Source of the DNA: Cytobacillus dafuensis
Lineage (GTDB): Bacteria > Bacillota > Bacilli > Bacillales > Cytobacillaceae
NCBI RefSeq assembly: GCF_007995155.1
Contig: NZ_CP042593.1
Span: 1,282,001 to 1,346,000, forward strand
Length of the DNA stretch: 64,000 bases
Direction of reading: 5' to 3'
A model generated the notes under the pieces. That model was not told the DNA's origin and made no database searches. It saw nothing but the letters and a program-made list of their open reading frames with translations. Position numbers and translations under genes: made by a program. Below are positions 42,762 through 53,280 of the stretch, piece after piece. Numbering within the stretch: position 1 is the stretch's first letter; the number at the start of each line of letters is the position of its first letter.

Positions 42762-43243
42762 TCTATATCCCCCCTTACAAAAACAATTGTCATTTGTTTA
42801 ATATATGTATTATTTCTTGCAATGTCCTATGAGTGATACGCCCATTTTATCGATAAATACGATTTACTCGATGTTGTTTTTTTAGAAAACAATTTAAAAA
42901 AATATACAGTAGTAGTTAAATTGTTATGAATCTTTTAGAACGACTACAGAACAACTAATTAAGATAAAATTGGAAAAAGTATTGAATTCACTGCTCATTA
43001 AACGAAATCTTAAGAGTGGAAAAATAGAATAAAAAAATTGGCGCATTTACGCTGAGTGGGGGTATTTACAGGGCATGTTAGTCCTGTTTTTAGGGATAAT
43101 TTTTTTAAAAATAAAAAAGACTCTAAGCAGAAGTCCCTAAAGTCTTTAATATCTTAGCTGTATTTATGATAGTTTTATTAGAAGGTTCGTTATGAACTCT
43201 TACAGTAATTGTGACAGGATTCTGGAATACCGTCTTTGAGTAA
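42762..43243. other. intergenic region, little structure
   Basis: An AT-rich stretch upstream of the DoxX gene and an IS remnant. The piece AGTGGGGGTATTTACAGGGC at 43056-43075 is loosely like the inverted left end of the modular palindromic element, but too degenerate to call. Short inverted arms AAAGACT...AGTCTTT occur around 43118-43145. Confidence 0.3.
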
Positions 43244-43436
43244 ATGAAAGCAAAGGCAAAATTAGCCCTTGAATGTGAGGAGAAATCCACCATTTATGCT
43301 CGGAGCAAAGTCGAAGTAGAAAGTGTGTTCGGCCACATTAAGGGCAATCGGTCGTTTCGCATATTTCTTGCGGAGTCTCGACAAAGTGCATGTCGAGTTC
43401 GGGATTGTGGCTTTGGCACACAACGTACTGAAGTAA
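43244..43436 (+). pseudogene. IS transposase C-terminal remnant (IS1182/IS5-like DDE type)
   Basis: The frame gives YARSKVEVESVFGHIKGNRS then FRIF. After a one-base shift it continues LRSLDKVHVEFGIVALAHNV ending LK-stop. 'KVEVESVFGxIKxNRSFRRFLLRGLxKVHVEFGIVALAHN' is the typical end of IS1182-type transposases. Everything N-terminal is missing and no inverted repeats were found, so it is an old, inactive remnant. Confidence 0.8.
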
Positions 43437-43517
43437 CGGGCATCCTCCGGCTACTTTCAGAGAATAATCGTAATAATAGAAAAGCAGAAACAGTTAAACT
43501 GCTTCCGCCTTATTTTT

Positions 43518-46500
43518 TTACTTTTTCGCATTAATAAATAGTTTACCAGCTGCAGTTTTTCTTGTTTCATTTCCGTAGGCATCTGTAACTTTTATTTCAA
43601 CCTCCGCGCCAGGTGCTTTGACTTTTGAAGTTGCCGTGTAATAGCCTACATAATGACCAGGGGAAGTTTCAATCATTGGGAGTTCAGTTGCATTTGTTAT
43701 TGCATTCGTTAATGGCATTCTGATTGCAAACACTGATTTTAAACCTGCTTCACTGTCAAATTCTATTTTAACAGATTTGCCTGATTTTAATATTTGATCC
43801 TCTGCTGGCTGCAAGTTTTCTACTGAAGGAGCTGTAAATTTAGCATCAACCACTACAGATTTTTCCAGGCTGTTTCCAGCTTTATCCTCCGCAATTACTT
43901 TAATTGTATTTTCCCCTTCCGATAAAAGGACACGATGCGAATATTTACCTGCATTAATCTTGGCTTTTTCACCATTTACTTTAACCCAATCCAAGTTCTG
44001 GTCTGATACTGTACCTTCTACTGTAACAGTCTCTTTATTTGTTTTGAAGTTGTTTACGGGCTTGTCAATAAAAAGTTTTGGTTTCGTTTTATCATAAACT
44101 ACCTTAACAGGAGCTGAAGGATCTGTTGTACCACTGTTTGTCGAAGCTTTAGCCGTAAAGAGGTTTTCACCTTCATTTAATTGTACTTCTGCTGCAAATT
44201 TCCCGTTCTGATCAGTTTGCACAGCTGTAGCTTCCTTACCGTTATTAAATATCTTAACCGCAGTAGTCGGAGCTGATTTCCCTTCTACCATTACTGAACC
44301 TTGATTCGTAAAGAATCCATCGGCAGGGGATGTGATAACAGGTGCTTTGACTTCGTAACTAACAACCGCTCGAATCATGTAGTTTCCATCTTCTTTAGGA
44401 GTTGGATTAAATTCCCCCCCAAATAAGAACCAGCTGCGTTTAGCATTCTCACCATCAACATCACTTGCAAGCCCAGGGGCATACGGATTATCTGCACTTT
44501 GGATATAAACCATGTAGAAATCGCCATTGACGATAATACCTTTTGAACTTAAATCTACGTGTGTCCACTCACCATTTCTTTTTGCGGTTGCATTAAATGG
44601 TCCTGCTATTTTTTTACCAGGGCCGCCATCTTTACCGCTCGCATCGTAAACAGCAACCTTGAAATCCGTTCCACCAGGCTCAGGCCATTGAGTGTCCCAG
44701 AATCTGAATAATCCTCCTGTCACCATCGCACTAGTTTCGCCTTTAGCTAAAGACATTTTGACAGCCCAGCCATTTCCTGCACCATAAAAAATATGTGCGT
44801 CTTCTGCTGTACCATCATCATAGCCGATTTCTCCTGGATACCCGATAAACGGTTTTAACTGTACGTCTTGTTTGACAGATCCCGCGTTTATTTTTACGGT
44901 TAATTCTTTACTATAGGCTGATGGGGAGGCCACTTTTAATGTATAACTTCCCTCATAGGCAGTAATGCTATATTCTCCTTTTTCATTTGTTTGGACAGGT
45001 TGAACCTGAGCATCTTCCATCAACAACAGAGTAGCATTTGAAACGGCTTCTCCTGTCACTTCATTTGTGACTACTCCAGAAATCGTCCCTTTTGGAATTT
45101 CTTCCAAGATAAAGTTAGCTGTTACTTCTCCGTTAGCTGGAATAGCAACTGATTGAGATGCTGAACGATAGCCATATGTCTCTGCCTGAATAGTAAATGT
45201 CCCTGTTGCGTGATTTAATTTGTAGCTGCCATTCTCAGGATTTGTAAAGGTTGATCTTCCTGATTCCAGCACACTTACCTCTGCACCAAGCGGTAAAAGT
45301 GACGGAGAAGATTCCTGTTCTAAGTTAACTTTAGAAAGCTCCTCTTTGACCGGAGTTATTTTGCTTGGATCCACTTCTTCCTTATCAGGCATTGTTTTGG
45401 AATCCTGTTGATTTTGGTCTTTAACAACCTCTAATGTAGACATATTAGATGCTTGAATAGATTGATTGGATAAACGAACATCGTCTAAATACCAGCCTTG
45501 ATAACCAAAAAGAATGTCTGAAGTTACATTGAAAGCAACATAAATTCTTTGACCAGCATATTCACTTAAATCAACTTCTCCATCAATCCAACTAATGGAT
45601 TTGCCACTGATACGGAGTTTTTGCGTCCAGTTTTCCATATCTGTTGAAACAAATACATGGCCAAAATCATAACCTTTACCAAAATGTTCTTCAAGTTCAT
45701 ACCATTGTTTGAATTGTAAGTAAGCCTCTCCATCTTTAAGATCGATTGGCGGCATAAGTAACGTCATATTTGCATTATCAGGATATTTCCCATCCAATTT
45801 TGTCGCATAAACTTTCTCACCTGATACGGCATTTTTAGGTCCAGAAGTTGGTGTTCCCCATTCCCAGACGTTATTTTCCCCGTAAGAACGCCATCCATCA
45901 GGCTTAGTTTCAAAATCTTCAAAATAACCTATACCAATTCCAGATATAACAGGGATATTGTACGAATTGGACATAACCTCATTACCGCTATAATCCGTTA
46001 TCTTCCATTTGTAAGTGACAGTAGGTTCACTAATGTCTTTTCCTGGGATTGTTGCAGCATATGAGCCATTTTTATGATCTCCTGAGGTTCTTTTAGCCTG
46101 AACTGTACTCCTATTCCCATCCGCATTTAAAAATTGTAATTCGACATTCGTTACGCTGACATTGTCTGTTACTTGAATATCTAAAGGTAAATCTTGGCCT
46201 GAATATGTTTTTTGTGGAGCACTATGCTCGAACTTTGGTTTCTCTTTATCCTCACCTTCTACACTGACTTGTCCTTTTATTTTTCCAAGACCGGAAGTAA
46301 TGGACGCCACAGCTTCATACGCATTGACTAGTCCATAACCATACCCATTATTAGGGGTATTAGGAAATGTCGAGTCTGTTAAAGGAACAGCGGTTGATAA
46401 TAGAATTTCCTCTAATTCATCTACTGTCAAACTTGAATCCACCTGACGAAGCAGGGCAACAACCCCAGAAACATGCGGTCCTGCCATTGATGTTCCATTC

Positions 46501-47855
46501 CATCCACCTTCATATCCACTTCCTGGAACAGATGATCGGATATTGACTCCAGGGGCTGAAATATCTGGTTTTACCTCATTATATGGAGAAGGCCCTTGAA
46601 GTGAAAAATCACCTAATTTGTTATTAATATCAACCGCACCTGTTGCAAATGATTCAGGATAGTTCGAAGGTTCTGCAGCTGATGCCGGTCCACCAGGGTT
46701 AAAAAGATTTGTATTCCCTACGGAAAACTCAGGGAAAATTTCTGCTGCGCGCCATGCATTAACCATTGGGCGGTACCATTCATTAAGACCCGGACCACCG
46801 CCCCATGAATTATTGACAACGTCAGGCGCCTTTTCAGGGTGAGGATTTCCATTTCTATCTTTCGGAGCTAAAATCCATTCACCTGCTGCTAATAAATCTA
46901 CATCTGTTCCGCCTTCTTCTGTGAAGGCCTTAACAGCAATCCACTTCGCTCCTGGCGCAACACCAATTTGATTATCTCCGTTAGGTTCAGCACCAACCAT
47001 TGTTCCCGTTACATGGGTTCCATGACCAACATCATCTAAAGGAGTAGTTGCATTTGAAGCTGGATCATACCAATTGAATTCATGGTTTGGGTTATTTGGA
47101 TTTGCTGGATCATATCCTCGATATTTTTCTTTTAATGCAGGATGATCCCATTGTACGCCTGTATCAATGGAAGCTACCACAATCCCTGTACCATCAATCC
47201 CCATTTTCCATACAGAGGGGGCACCTACATTTTTAAGATTCCATTCAACAGAGTCTGTTTTGCTATTTTCGCTAGCTTTTGTTTCAGAAGTTTCTTTACT
47301 TTCTGCTGGTTCAACTGCTTTATGAAGTTGTCTCGTTTCATTAGGAAGAATCTTTTCCACTTCCGGAAAAGCTGCGATTTGTTCCATTACTTCTTTCGTA
47401 GCTGTTACAGCCATTGCATTGACAATATAAAAGGATTGAGTATTTTTGGCTTTACCAGCCTTTTCTTGTTTCTTCAAGTACTCATTCACATTTCCTTGTG
47501 TTTCAATTGATGTTGACCTTAAAGAAGAAACTACTGCTGATCGTTTCATATACTTTTCCTTTGCCGGGGAAGCCTTTTGACTAATGGCATTTTTTTCAGC
47601 GGTCTTAGCGACCTTTTTTGTATCTACTTGCTCTTTAAATTTAATAAGGAAAGTAACTTTTTCCTGTTTATCAAATTGTTTTTTTAGCTTACTATTAATC
47701 TTGCTTTTTATAGATCCTGAACTAGTATCCTTAGCGGATATGTAAGGTTTTTGGTTTGTTGCTGCTGTCCCCATTCCTGAAAACATTGGAAAGATTAGTA
47801 ATGCAGTTAACATGATATACAACCATTTAAAGCGAGTATTCTTTTTACTTTTCAA
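43518..47855 (-). CDS. bpr: bacillopeptidase F-like secreted serine protease
   Basis: A 1445-residue exported subtilase; B. subtilis Bpr is of similar length. Signal peptide MKSKKNTRFKWLYIMLTALL..., I9-like propeptide (about 55-185), catalytic domain with D231 (VVASIDTGVQWDHP), H278 (DVGHGTHVTGTM) and S456 (WNGTSMAGPHVSG). Then a MAM/jelly-roll domain (EDFETKPDGWRSYGENNVWE), carboxypeptidase regulatory-like repeats (EIPKGTISGVVTNEVTGEAV), a DPP-like sandwich and two Ig-like 'KPVNNFKTNKETVTVEGTVS' domains. Start TTG 47855 is chosen since AAAGGAGG sits seven bases before it; the ATG at 47876 overlaps that site. Confidence 0.92.
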   Translation of the reverse strand: MKSKKNTRFKWLYIMLTALLIFPMFSGMGTAATNQKPYISAKDTSSGSIKSKINSKLKKQFDKQEKVTFLIKFKEQVDTKKVAKTAEKNAISQKASPAKEKYMKRSAVVSSLRSTSIETQGNVNEYLKKQEKAGKAKNTQSFYIVNAMAVTATKEVMEQIAAFPEVEKILPNETRQLHKAVEPAESKETSETKASENSKTDSVEWNLKNVGAPSVWKMGIDGTGIVVASIDTGVQWDHPALKEKYRGYDPANPNNPNHEFNWYDPASNATTPLDDVGHGTHVTGTMVGAEPNGDNQIGVAPGAKWIAVKAFTEEGGTDVDLLAAGEWILAPKDRNGNPHPEKAPDVVNNSWGGGPGLNEWYRPMVNAWRAAEIFPEFSVGNTNLFNPGGPASAAEPSNYPESFATGAVDINNKLGDFSLQGPSPYNEVKPDISAPGVNIRSSVPGSGYEGGWNGTSMAGPHVSGVVALLRQVDSSLTVDELEEILLSTAVPLTDSTFPNTPNNGYGYGLVNAYEAVASITSGLGKIKGQVSVEGEDKEKPKFEHSAPQKTYSGQDLPLDIQVTDNVSVTNVELQFLNADGNRSTVQAKRTSGDHKNGSYAATIPGKDISEPTVTYKWKITDYSGNEVMSNSYNIPVISGIGIGYFEDFETKPDGWRSYGENNVWEWGTPTSGPKNAVSGEKVYATKLDGKYPDNANMTLLMPPIDLKDGEAYLQFKQWYELEEHFGKGYDFGHVFVSTDMENWTQKLRISGKSISWIDGEVDLSEYAGQRIYVAFNVTSDILFGYQGWYLDDVRLSNQSIQASNMSTLEVVKDQNQQDSKTMPDKEEVDPSKITPVKEELSKVNLEQESSPSLLPLGAEVSVLESGRSTFTNPENGSYKLNHATGTFTIQAETYGYRSASQSVAIPANGEVTANFILEEIPKGTISGVVTNEVTGEAVSNATLLLMEDAQVQPVQTNEKGEYSITAYEGSYTLKVASPSAYSKELTVKINAGSVKQDVQLKPFIGYPGEIGYDDGTAEDAHIFYGAGNGWAVKMSLAKGETSAMVTGGLFRFWDTQWPEPGGTDFKVAVYDASGKDGGPGKKIAGPFNATAKRNGEWTHVDLSSKGIIVNGDFYMVYIQSADNPYAPGLASDVDGENAKRSWFLFGGEFNPTPKEDGNYMIRAVVSYEVKAPVITSPADGFFTNQGSVMVEGKSAPTTAVKIFNNGKEATAVQTDQNGKFAAEVQLNEGENLFTAKASTNSGTTDPSAPVKVVYDKTKPKLFIDKPVNNFKTNKETVTVEGTVSDQNLDWVKVNGEKAKINAGKYSHRVLLSEGENTIKVIAEDKAGNSLEKSVVVDAKFTAPSVENLQPAEDQILKSGKSVKIEFDSEAGLKSVFAIRMPLTNAITNATELPMIETSPGHYVGYYTATSKVKAPGAEVEIKVTDAYGNETRKTAAGKLFINAKK

Positions 47856-49105
47856 CACTTTTCCTCCTTTAATCATTCATTCCATTTGAAATAATTTGCT
47901 AACCGAATGCCGAGAAGATAGATCACCTCTTTCCATAAAATCCTAGTTCAATATTTTCCTAACGTGTAAATATTAGCAAATAAATAATTTAAGATTTGTC
48001 GAACTTTATCCAAAATATACAGTATATTCTGAAAATGATAGTTTCGAACGTGGTAAATGATCGAAAAATAGGGATTAATACATATATAAGTTACCTCATC
48101 ACCGTGCATTTGTGCGGGTTTCTAAGAACATGGACATTATTACAACTAAAAATAAGGATTTAGAACCGAATGAATTTTAATAATTAAATAGGATAGTTAT
48201 TACAACCGATAACAAACTAGATATAATTACCTTTTTATAAAGTTACAAATAGGATTGAATAGTTAATAATAACCGTTTTTTTTTGCTGTAAACCAATAAA
48301 ATCATGGGACAACACAAAAGTAGCCACTCCGGAGATGCTAATTTCATTAATAGGGGTAGAACCAGCGAAGATGTTGCCACCCGCAATAAGGAAATGTCAA
48401 GAAAATGTAGATTACAATATAATTATTTAATTTTAAACCTTCACACACGCATACCCCCATCCTGTTTTTGTGATGGGGGTAAAATAAAGTTGCCTAATTT
48501 TTGATAAAAAATGCATTACCGAACTTAAAAAATATTAATAAAGTGTTTAATAATCTAAGTTTTATTCCATATTCGCACCCTTGGGACAAGGATCCTTTCC
48601 GTTATACTGTCCCCCCTAGTACAGGTGACAGACGTCTAGATATGCACGAGTTTACTAGTGATTCAGACGACCTTAATATAACAATAGATTAAAGTAAAGA
48701 TTAAATCGCTATCCATTAATTATTTAGTCTACAGAAAAAATAGGTTTTATCTTTTTAGAACATAGTACGTTCTAAGCTTAATCGGTAAATCTAAATTTAG
48801 AATGGGTAGATGTAGAATGGATTGAAGAATTATTCTTTCACAATCATCAAGTTTGGAGGGGGTAAAGAAGGCTTAAAGGTATAGATTTTCACAGTATGAA
48901 ATGAAGTAAAAACACTCCTAACTAGTTTACTATTAAGATAATAAAGGTTAGTAATAGTCTATACAAAATATGGTATTATTTTAAGTAAGAGTATCTAGTA
49001 AAATGAAAGTAACCAACTTGGTACTCTTTTTATTATCTTTGGTGTGAATGCTTGATGCACCGATTGTTAGGATATGCCTAGCATCTACAAATGCATCATG
49101 AAATA
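47856..49105. other. 1.25-kb gene-poor region
   Basis: Low-GC DNA upstream of bpr. A perfect stem ACCCCCATC / GATGGGGGT (48461-48483) has no T run. A 63-codon frame (48501-48692, ending YTVPPSTGDRRLDMHEFTSD plus SDDLNITID) looks protein-like and ends naturally but has only a TTG start and no clear site. 48785-48867 also reads protein-like (VNLNLEWVDVEWIEELFFHN). Both may be gene fragments. No RNA gene or terminator was recognised. Confidence 0.4.
48501..48692 (+). CDS. possible small protein or gene fragment
   Basis: Up to 63 residues; the C-terminal half, SHPWDKDPFRYTVPPSTGDR then RLDMHEFTSD, has a natural amino acid composition, unlike its neighbours. No good ribosome binding site is visible for TTG 48501. 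Family unknown. Confidence 0.3.
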   Translation: MIKNALPNLKNINKVFNNLSFIPYSHPWDKDPFRYTVPPSTGDRRLDMHEFTSDSDDLNITID

Positions 49106-49371
49106 TTTTCGCAGATTAACGGGCAGTAAGACCCCCACTACAATGTTGCGAGAGAATCAAAGAAACCTAAGTAGGGGATCAACTGCCCGTAAAATGAACA
49201 CAGACTAAAAGCGCCACATCGTGTGGCAACGTCTGCGTGACCCACTTCCTGTGGGCCGCAACTAACCATCAGTGGGGGATGAAAGCCGACTAAGAACGCC
49301 ACGTCCTGTGGCAACGTCGGCACTAGCACGTCCTGTGCGAAAAACCCCCACTGATAGAAGTTTCACTTTAT
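49106..49371 (+). repeat. modular palindromic element, copy B
   Basis: Left end TTTTCGCAGATTAACGGGCA (lacking the usual TTTAT edge), right end ATAGAAGTTTCACTTTAT. It has two cassettes of the second kind: stems CCACATCGTGTGG, CCCACTTCCTGTGGG, then GCCACGTCCTGTGGC and GCACGTCCTGTGC, each framed by GACTAA...GTC arms (CAGACTAAAAG...GTCTG, GCCGACTAAG...GTCGGC). Here the AGGA motif is on the minus strand. The left and right palindromes are as in the other copies. Confidence 0.85.
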
Positions 49372-49396
49372 TAAAATGTAGTAAGGGGGAGGAATA

Positions 49397-50422
49397 ATGG
49401 GAATCAAGTTTCAGAAAAAAGAAGAGTGGTTTAAGTTTTATGATAATCAAGGAAATGCCATTGAAAGAAAAACGGAGGTTCGCTTTGATCCACTGACAGG
49501 GGAATCATCTCGACTCATTTTTAATCCTGGGATAACATTTACTCCACCAGATTATACAGATATGGCTGTGCAAACTGGTGGAGCGAAATGTCCGTTCTGC
49601 CCTGAAAATTTACTAAAGCTGACTCCAATTTTTCCAAAGGATATTACTGAACAAGGACGAATTTCTCAAGGAGAAGCGGTTCTGTTCCCAAATCTTTTCC
49701 CTTATAGCAAGCATAATGGGGTTGTCATTTTCTCCGAACAGCATTATGTTCGATTAGAAGAATTCACCCAGAAATTAATAATGGATGCTTTCATGGCAGC
49801 CCAGAATTATATTCAAAAAATAGCTGAAATTGATTCAGAGGTACACTATGTATCTATTAACTGGAATTATCTCCCTTATTCAGGCGGGAGTGTCCTTCAT
49901 CCTCATATTCAGGTCAGCGCTTCTGATTCACCAACGAACTATCAGGCACTTGTAAGTCAAAAGGCAGATGCTTATCAAGGTGATCATGATTATTTCACTT
50001 CTCTATATGAAATAGAAAAATCACTTGCCGAAAGATGGATTGGGGAAAAGGGGAGTGTTGCTTGGATGCATGCTTTTGCTCCGAAAAGTCAAAATGATTT
50101 TGTAGGAATTTTCCGTGGCAAATATACGATTAATGATATTACTGAACAGGATTGGGCAGATTTTGCTGAAGGCTTAAAGGCAATTTTTTCAACGATGACG
50201 GAGCAAGGGTTTGCGAGCTTTAACATGGCATTAATGGCATCAATGGATGCTGCTTCCAATCAGCCGATTCATGTACGACTTATTCCTCGATTTACAATTG
50301 GATTACTTGGCACAAGTGATATGAATTTTTTCCAAGCCCTTCAACAAGAGCCGCTTACATATAAAGTACCAGAAGAAGTAGCCGCTATAGCCCGTCAACA
50401 TTTTCAAAAAATAAATGAATAA
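49397..50422 (+). CDS. HIT-superfamily galactose-1-phosphate uridylyltransferase-like protein
   Basis: A 341-residue protein resembling GalT but shorter than the classic enzyme class. A CPFC zinc pair lies at about 59-62, the HIT-type catalytic segment is GGSVLHPHIQVSASD (HPHxQ), and a second His-containing strand is VRLIPRFT. It probably transfers or hydrolyses a nucleotide-linked phosphate group; the exact substrate is open, since DUF4931-type relatives are uncharacterised. The ATG has AAGGGGGAGG upstream. Close to nagA, so a sugar-nucleotide role is plausible. Confidence 0.75.
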   Translation: MGIKFQKKEEWFKFYDNQGNAIERKTEVRFDPLTGESSRLIFNPGITFTPPDYTDMAVQTGGAKCPFCPENLLKLTPIFPKDITEQGRISQGEAVLFPNLFPYSKHNGVVIFSEQHYVRLEEFTQKLIMDAFMAAQNYIQKIAEIDSEVHYVSINWNYLPYSGGSVLHPHIQVSASDSPTNYQALVSQKADAYQGDHDYFTSLYEIEKSLAERWIGEKGSVAWMHAFAPKSQNDFVGIFRGKYTINDITEQDWADFAEGLKAIFSTMTEQGFASFNMALMASMDAASNQPIHVRLIPRFTIGLLGTSDMNFFQALQQEPLTYKVPEEVAAIARQHFQKINE

Positions 50423-50451
50423 GTAGAGCATGACTGTTTAATCAGTCCACT

Positions 50452-50502
50452 AAATAAGAGCGTGGGAAGAAATAACATTCTGTTTTTTCCTACGCTATTT
50501 GT
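50452..50502 (+). terminator. likely intrinsic terminator
   Basis: The imperfect arms AAATAAGAGCGTGGGAA and TTCCTACGCTATTT flank a T-rich loop. It separates the GalT-like gene from nagA. Confidence 0.6.
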
Positions 50503-50639
50503 ATTGTTAAACTTCTAGTTAAATAGGTACTAGTTTTTTTCATAAAATAATTTTAAGAGAAAATGATTTACGCATTAATGTCTTAATGTTATATTTTTTG
50601 AAAAGTGTGTATATTGGAAGCGGTAAAGGATGCGATGAA

Positions 50640-51866
50640 ATGGACGATCTAGACATTAGTAAATTTTTGCTTAAAGATATACAGATTTATACAGATGCTG
50701 GAGTAATCAAGAATGGTTATATCAAAATAGATGCAGGAATAATAGCTGAAATAGGGTCGATGACGGAATTAGCCCAAGCTCAGGACTATAAAGAACTTGC
50801 TGTACCCAAGCATTATTCAGTCATTCCGGGACTAATCGATGTCCATATTCATGGCGTTGACGGAGCAGATGTCATGGATGGAACGAAAGAAGCCCTTGAT
50901 AGGATGGCAAGTGCGCTACCAAAAGAAGGAACAACAAGCTTTTTGGCAACTACCATGACCCATTCAAAGGATGTCATTGAAAAGGCATTGATTAATGTAG
51001 GGGAAAATATTGAAACAAAGTCCTCAAAAAATAAAGCAGAGGTCCTTGGCGTTCATCTAGAAGGCCCCTTTGTAAATAAAGAAATGGCTGGGGCACAACC
51101 AGTCCAATATATTATTAACCCTCAGAAGAAATTATTTAAAGAATGGCAGAAGCTTTCGAAAGGGAATATTAAACTCGTTACACTTGCACCTGAAGTAGAT
51201 GGAGGACTTGAGCTTATTCGCTATTTAAAAGAAACCGGTGTTATTGCTTCTATTGGCCACTCACGTTCAACCTATGCAGAAGCTGTTGAAGCCATCGACG
51301 CAGGAGCTACGCATGCCACTCACCTTTTTAATCAAATGAGCGGCTTGCATCACAGGGAGCCTGGTGTAGTGGGAGCTGTTTTCTTAAGGGAAGAATTGAA
51401 GGCAGAGCTTATTACGGATGGCATTCACGTCAAACCTGAGGTTGTAAAACTGGTACATAAGCTGGTAGGTACTGATAGAATCATCTTGATCACTGACTCA
51501 ATGAGGGCAAAATGCCTAAAGAACGGAACCTACGATTTAGGCGGACAGGATGTCACCGTTCAAGATGGAAAGGCAATGTTGAGTGATGGAACCTTAGCTG
51601 GAAGTATGTTAAAGCTAGGTCAAGCCTTAAAAAATATGATGTCTTTTACCGGCTGCACGCTAGAGGATGTAGTTCAAATGGGATCAGCTAACCCAGCAAT
51701 GCAATTAAATGTATTTGATCGAAAAGGAAGTATTGCTGTTGGGAAGGACGCCGATTTGGTTATTTTGGATGAAAATTTTGATGTCTATATGACTTTTTGC
51801 AATGGAACAATCGCTTATGATAAAGAGAATCAAGAACCGACGATACAAAAAAGAGGAACTCGTTAA
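50640..51866 (+). CDS. nagA: N-acetylglucosamine-6-phosphate deacetylase
   Basis: A 408-residue amidohydrolase converting GlcNAc-6-phosphate to glucosamine-6-phosphate. Motifs: GLIDVHIHGVDGADVMDG, VLGVHLEGPFVNKEMAGAQP, ASIGHSRSTYAEAVEAI, THATHLFNQMSGLHHREPG, ITDSM and the KGSIAVGKDADLVILD end. ATG 50640 (AAAGGATG upstream) starts the protein at MDDLDISKFLLKDIQIYTDA; an earlier ATG at 50586 is unsupported. It could use GlcNAc released by the secreted GH84 enzyme encoded 40 kb away; no nagB is present here. Confidence 0.92.
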   Translation: MDDLDISKFLLKDIQIYTDAGVIKNGYIKIDAGIIAEIGSMTELAQAQDYKELAVPKHYSVIPGLIDVHIHGVDGADVMDGTKEALDRMASALPKEGTTSFLATTMTHSKDVIEKALINVGENIETKSSKNKAEVLGVHLEGPFVNKEMAGAQPVQYIINPQKKLFKEWQKLSKGNIKLVTLAPEVDGGLELIRYLKETGVIASIGHSRSTYAEAVEAIDAGATHATHLFNQMSGLHHREPGVVGAVFLREELKAELITDGIHVKPEVVKLVHKLVGTDRIILITDSMRAKCLKNGTYDLGGQDVTVQDGKAMLSDGTLAGSMLKLGQALKNMMSFTGCTLEDVVQMGSANPAMQLNVFDRKGSIAVGKDADLVILDENFDVYMTFCNGTIAYDKENQEPTIQKRGTR

Positions 51867-51893
51867 TGGTTTTATCATTATGAGTTCCTCTTT
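51851..51893. terminator. bidirectional terminator overlapping the nagA stop
   Basis: The arms AAGAGGAACTC and GAGTTCCTCTT enclose the nagA stop codon and precede a T run; convergent msmX can use it too. Confidence 0.8.
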
Positions 51894-51905
51894 TCATTTA
51901 TTTTT

Positions 51906-53003
51906 TTATCGAATTCTTAATTCTGTTTCAGCATCAAAGAAATGGATTTTATCCATATTAAAGGTAAGTTCAACTTTTTGTCCGCTTTGAATATTGGCAT
52001 TGGCGTCTAAACGTGCGACAAAATTCTGCCCTTCAATACTTGAATAGATCATTAATTCTGCTCCTGTGAGTTCGGAAACATCAACTTGAGCGCTAATAGC
52101 TGCTCCTTTTGCTGCTCCACTAAAAGTGGAATCATTATGAATATCTTCAGGACGAACACCAAGAATGATGTTTTTGCCTATATAGCCTTTTTCACGAAGA
52201 AATTTCATTTTTTCCTCAGAAATAGAAAGTTTTATATTTCCTACTTTAAATCCGCTGTCTTCAAGATTTCCTGTAATAAAATTCATTGCTGGAGAACCAA
52301 TAAATCCACCAACAAAAATATTTTCAGGGTTGTCGTAAACTTCTTTCGGAGATCCGACTTGTTGAATCAAGCCATCCTTCATAACGACGATCCGTGTTGC
52401 CATGGTCATGGCTTCCGTCTGGTCATGAGTAACATAAATGGTTGTCGTTTGTAACCGTTGATGAAGCTTAATAATCTCTGAACGCATTTGTACACGAAGC
52501 TTAGCATCAAGGTTAGAAAGCGGTTCGTCCATTAAAAATACTTTTGCATCACGAACAATCGCTCTTCCTAATGCGACACGCTGACGTTGACCTCCGGAAA
52601 GAGCTTTTGGCTTTCTGGATAAATAATCTTCCAGACCAAGAATTTTAGCTGCTTCTTTTACACGACGCTCAATTTCAGCCTTAGAAAATTTACGTAGCTT
52701 TAAGCCAAATGCCATATTATCGTATACAGACATATGAGGGTAAAGGGCATAGTTCTGAAATACCATTGCAATGTCTCTATCCTTAGGAGCAACATCATTT
52801 ACCTTATTTCCATCAATGTAAAAATCGCCTTTTGAAATCTCTTCAAGTCCAGCTATCATTCGTAAAGTAGTTGATTTACCGCATCCGGAAGGACCTACAA
52901 AAACAATAAATTCTTTATCATGAATATCAAGGTTAAAATCCTCAACGGCTGTAACCTTATTATCATAGACTTTGTAAATATGATCGAGCTTCAATTCAGC
53001 CAA
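51906..53003 (-). CDS. msmX: multi-sugar ABC transporter ATPase, MsmX/UgpC type
   Basis: A 365-residue ATPase shared by many sugar importers. Walker A GPSGCGKST, Q-loop FQNYALYPHMSV, signature ALSGGQRQRVALGRAIV, Walker B FLMDEPLSNLDAKLR, plus the C-terminal TOBE/OB region (ILGVRPEDIHND). The TTG start (AAAAGGGG upstream) gives MAELKLDHIYKVYDNK, like MsmX. No permease or binding protein is adjacent, consistent with MsmX serving distant importers. Confidence 0.92.
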   Translation of the reverse strand: MAELKLDHIYKVYDNKVTAVEDFNLDIHDKEFIVFVGPSGCGKSTTLRMIAGLEEISKGDFYIDGNKVNDVAPKDRDIAMVFQNYALYPHMSVYDNMAFGLKLRKFSKAEIERRVKEAAKILGLEDYLSRKPKALSGGQRQRVALGRAIVRDAKVFLMDEPLSNLDAKLRVQMRSEIIKLHQRLQTTTIYVTHDQTEAMTMATRIVVMKDGLIQQVGSPKEVYDNPENIFVGGFIGSPAMNFITGNLEDSGFKVGNIKLSISEEKMKFLREKGYIGKNIILGVRPEDIHNDSTFSGAAKGAAISAQVDVSELTGAELMIYSSIEGQNFVARLDANANIQSGQKVELTFNMDKIHFFDAETELRIR

Positions 53004-53280
53004 TTCATACAGCCCCTTTTTGAAATATTTAATTTATTGTAAATCAAATAGAAAGGAAATGAATATGGGCTGTCTGCACAAACTTTCTACCGTCATTTTG
53101 GGCGGTGTTCACATTTGGAATATGGTTTATTACAGATTAACGTGTTCAACGAGTGTTGTTTAGCTAATTTAAAGGGAAATTTTCGTAAAAAAGTGTAAAT
53201 TTGCAGATTTTCGGGACTGAAGGTATATTATAATAATGATAGTGATTAGTATGAAATTTTATAAGTTATGAGGAATCGCA

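Noticed and set aside
43056..43075. Degenerate left end of the palindromic element
   Set aside because: Only AGTGGGGGT and ACAG match well; not enough to distinguish from chance.
47142..47510. 122-codon frame opposite the bacillopeptidase F gene
   Set aside because: Antisense to well-supported coding sequence; composition typical of a shadow frame.
48304..48504. 66-codon plus-strand frame
   Set aside because: No ribosome binding site and no protein-like composition; it also crosses a GC-rich hairpin.
49138..49450. Two short minus-strand frames across copy B
   Set aside because: They cover hairpin arms and the start of the GalT-like gene; no coding signal and no conserved frame in other copies.
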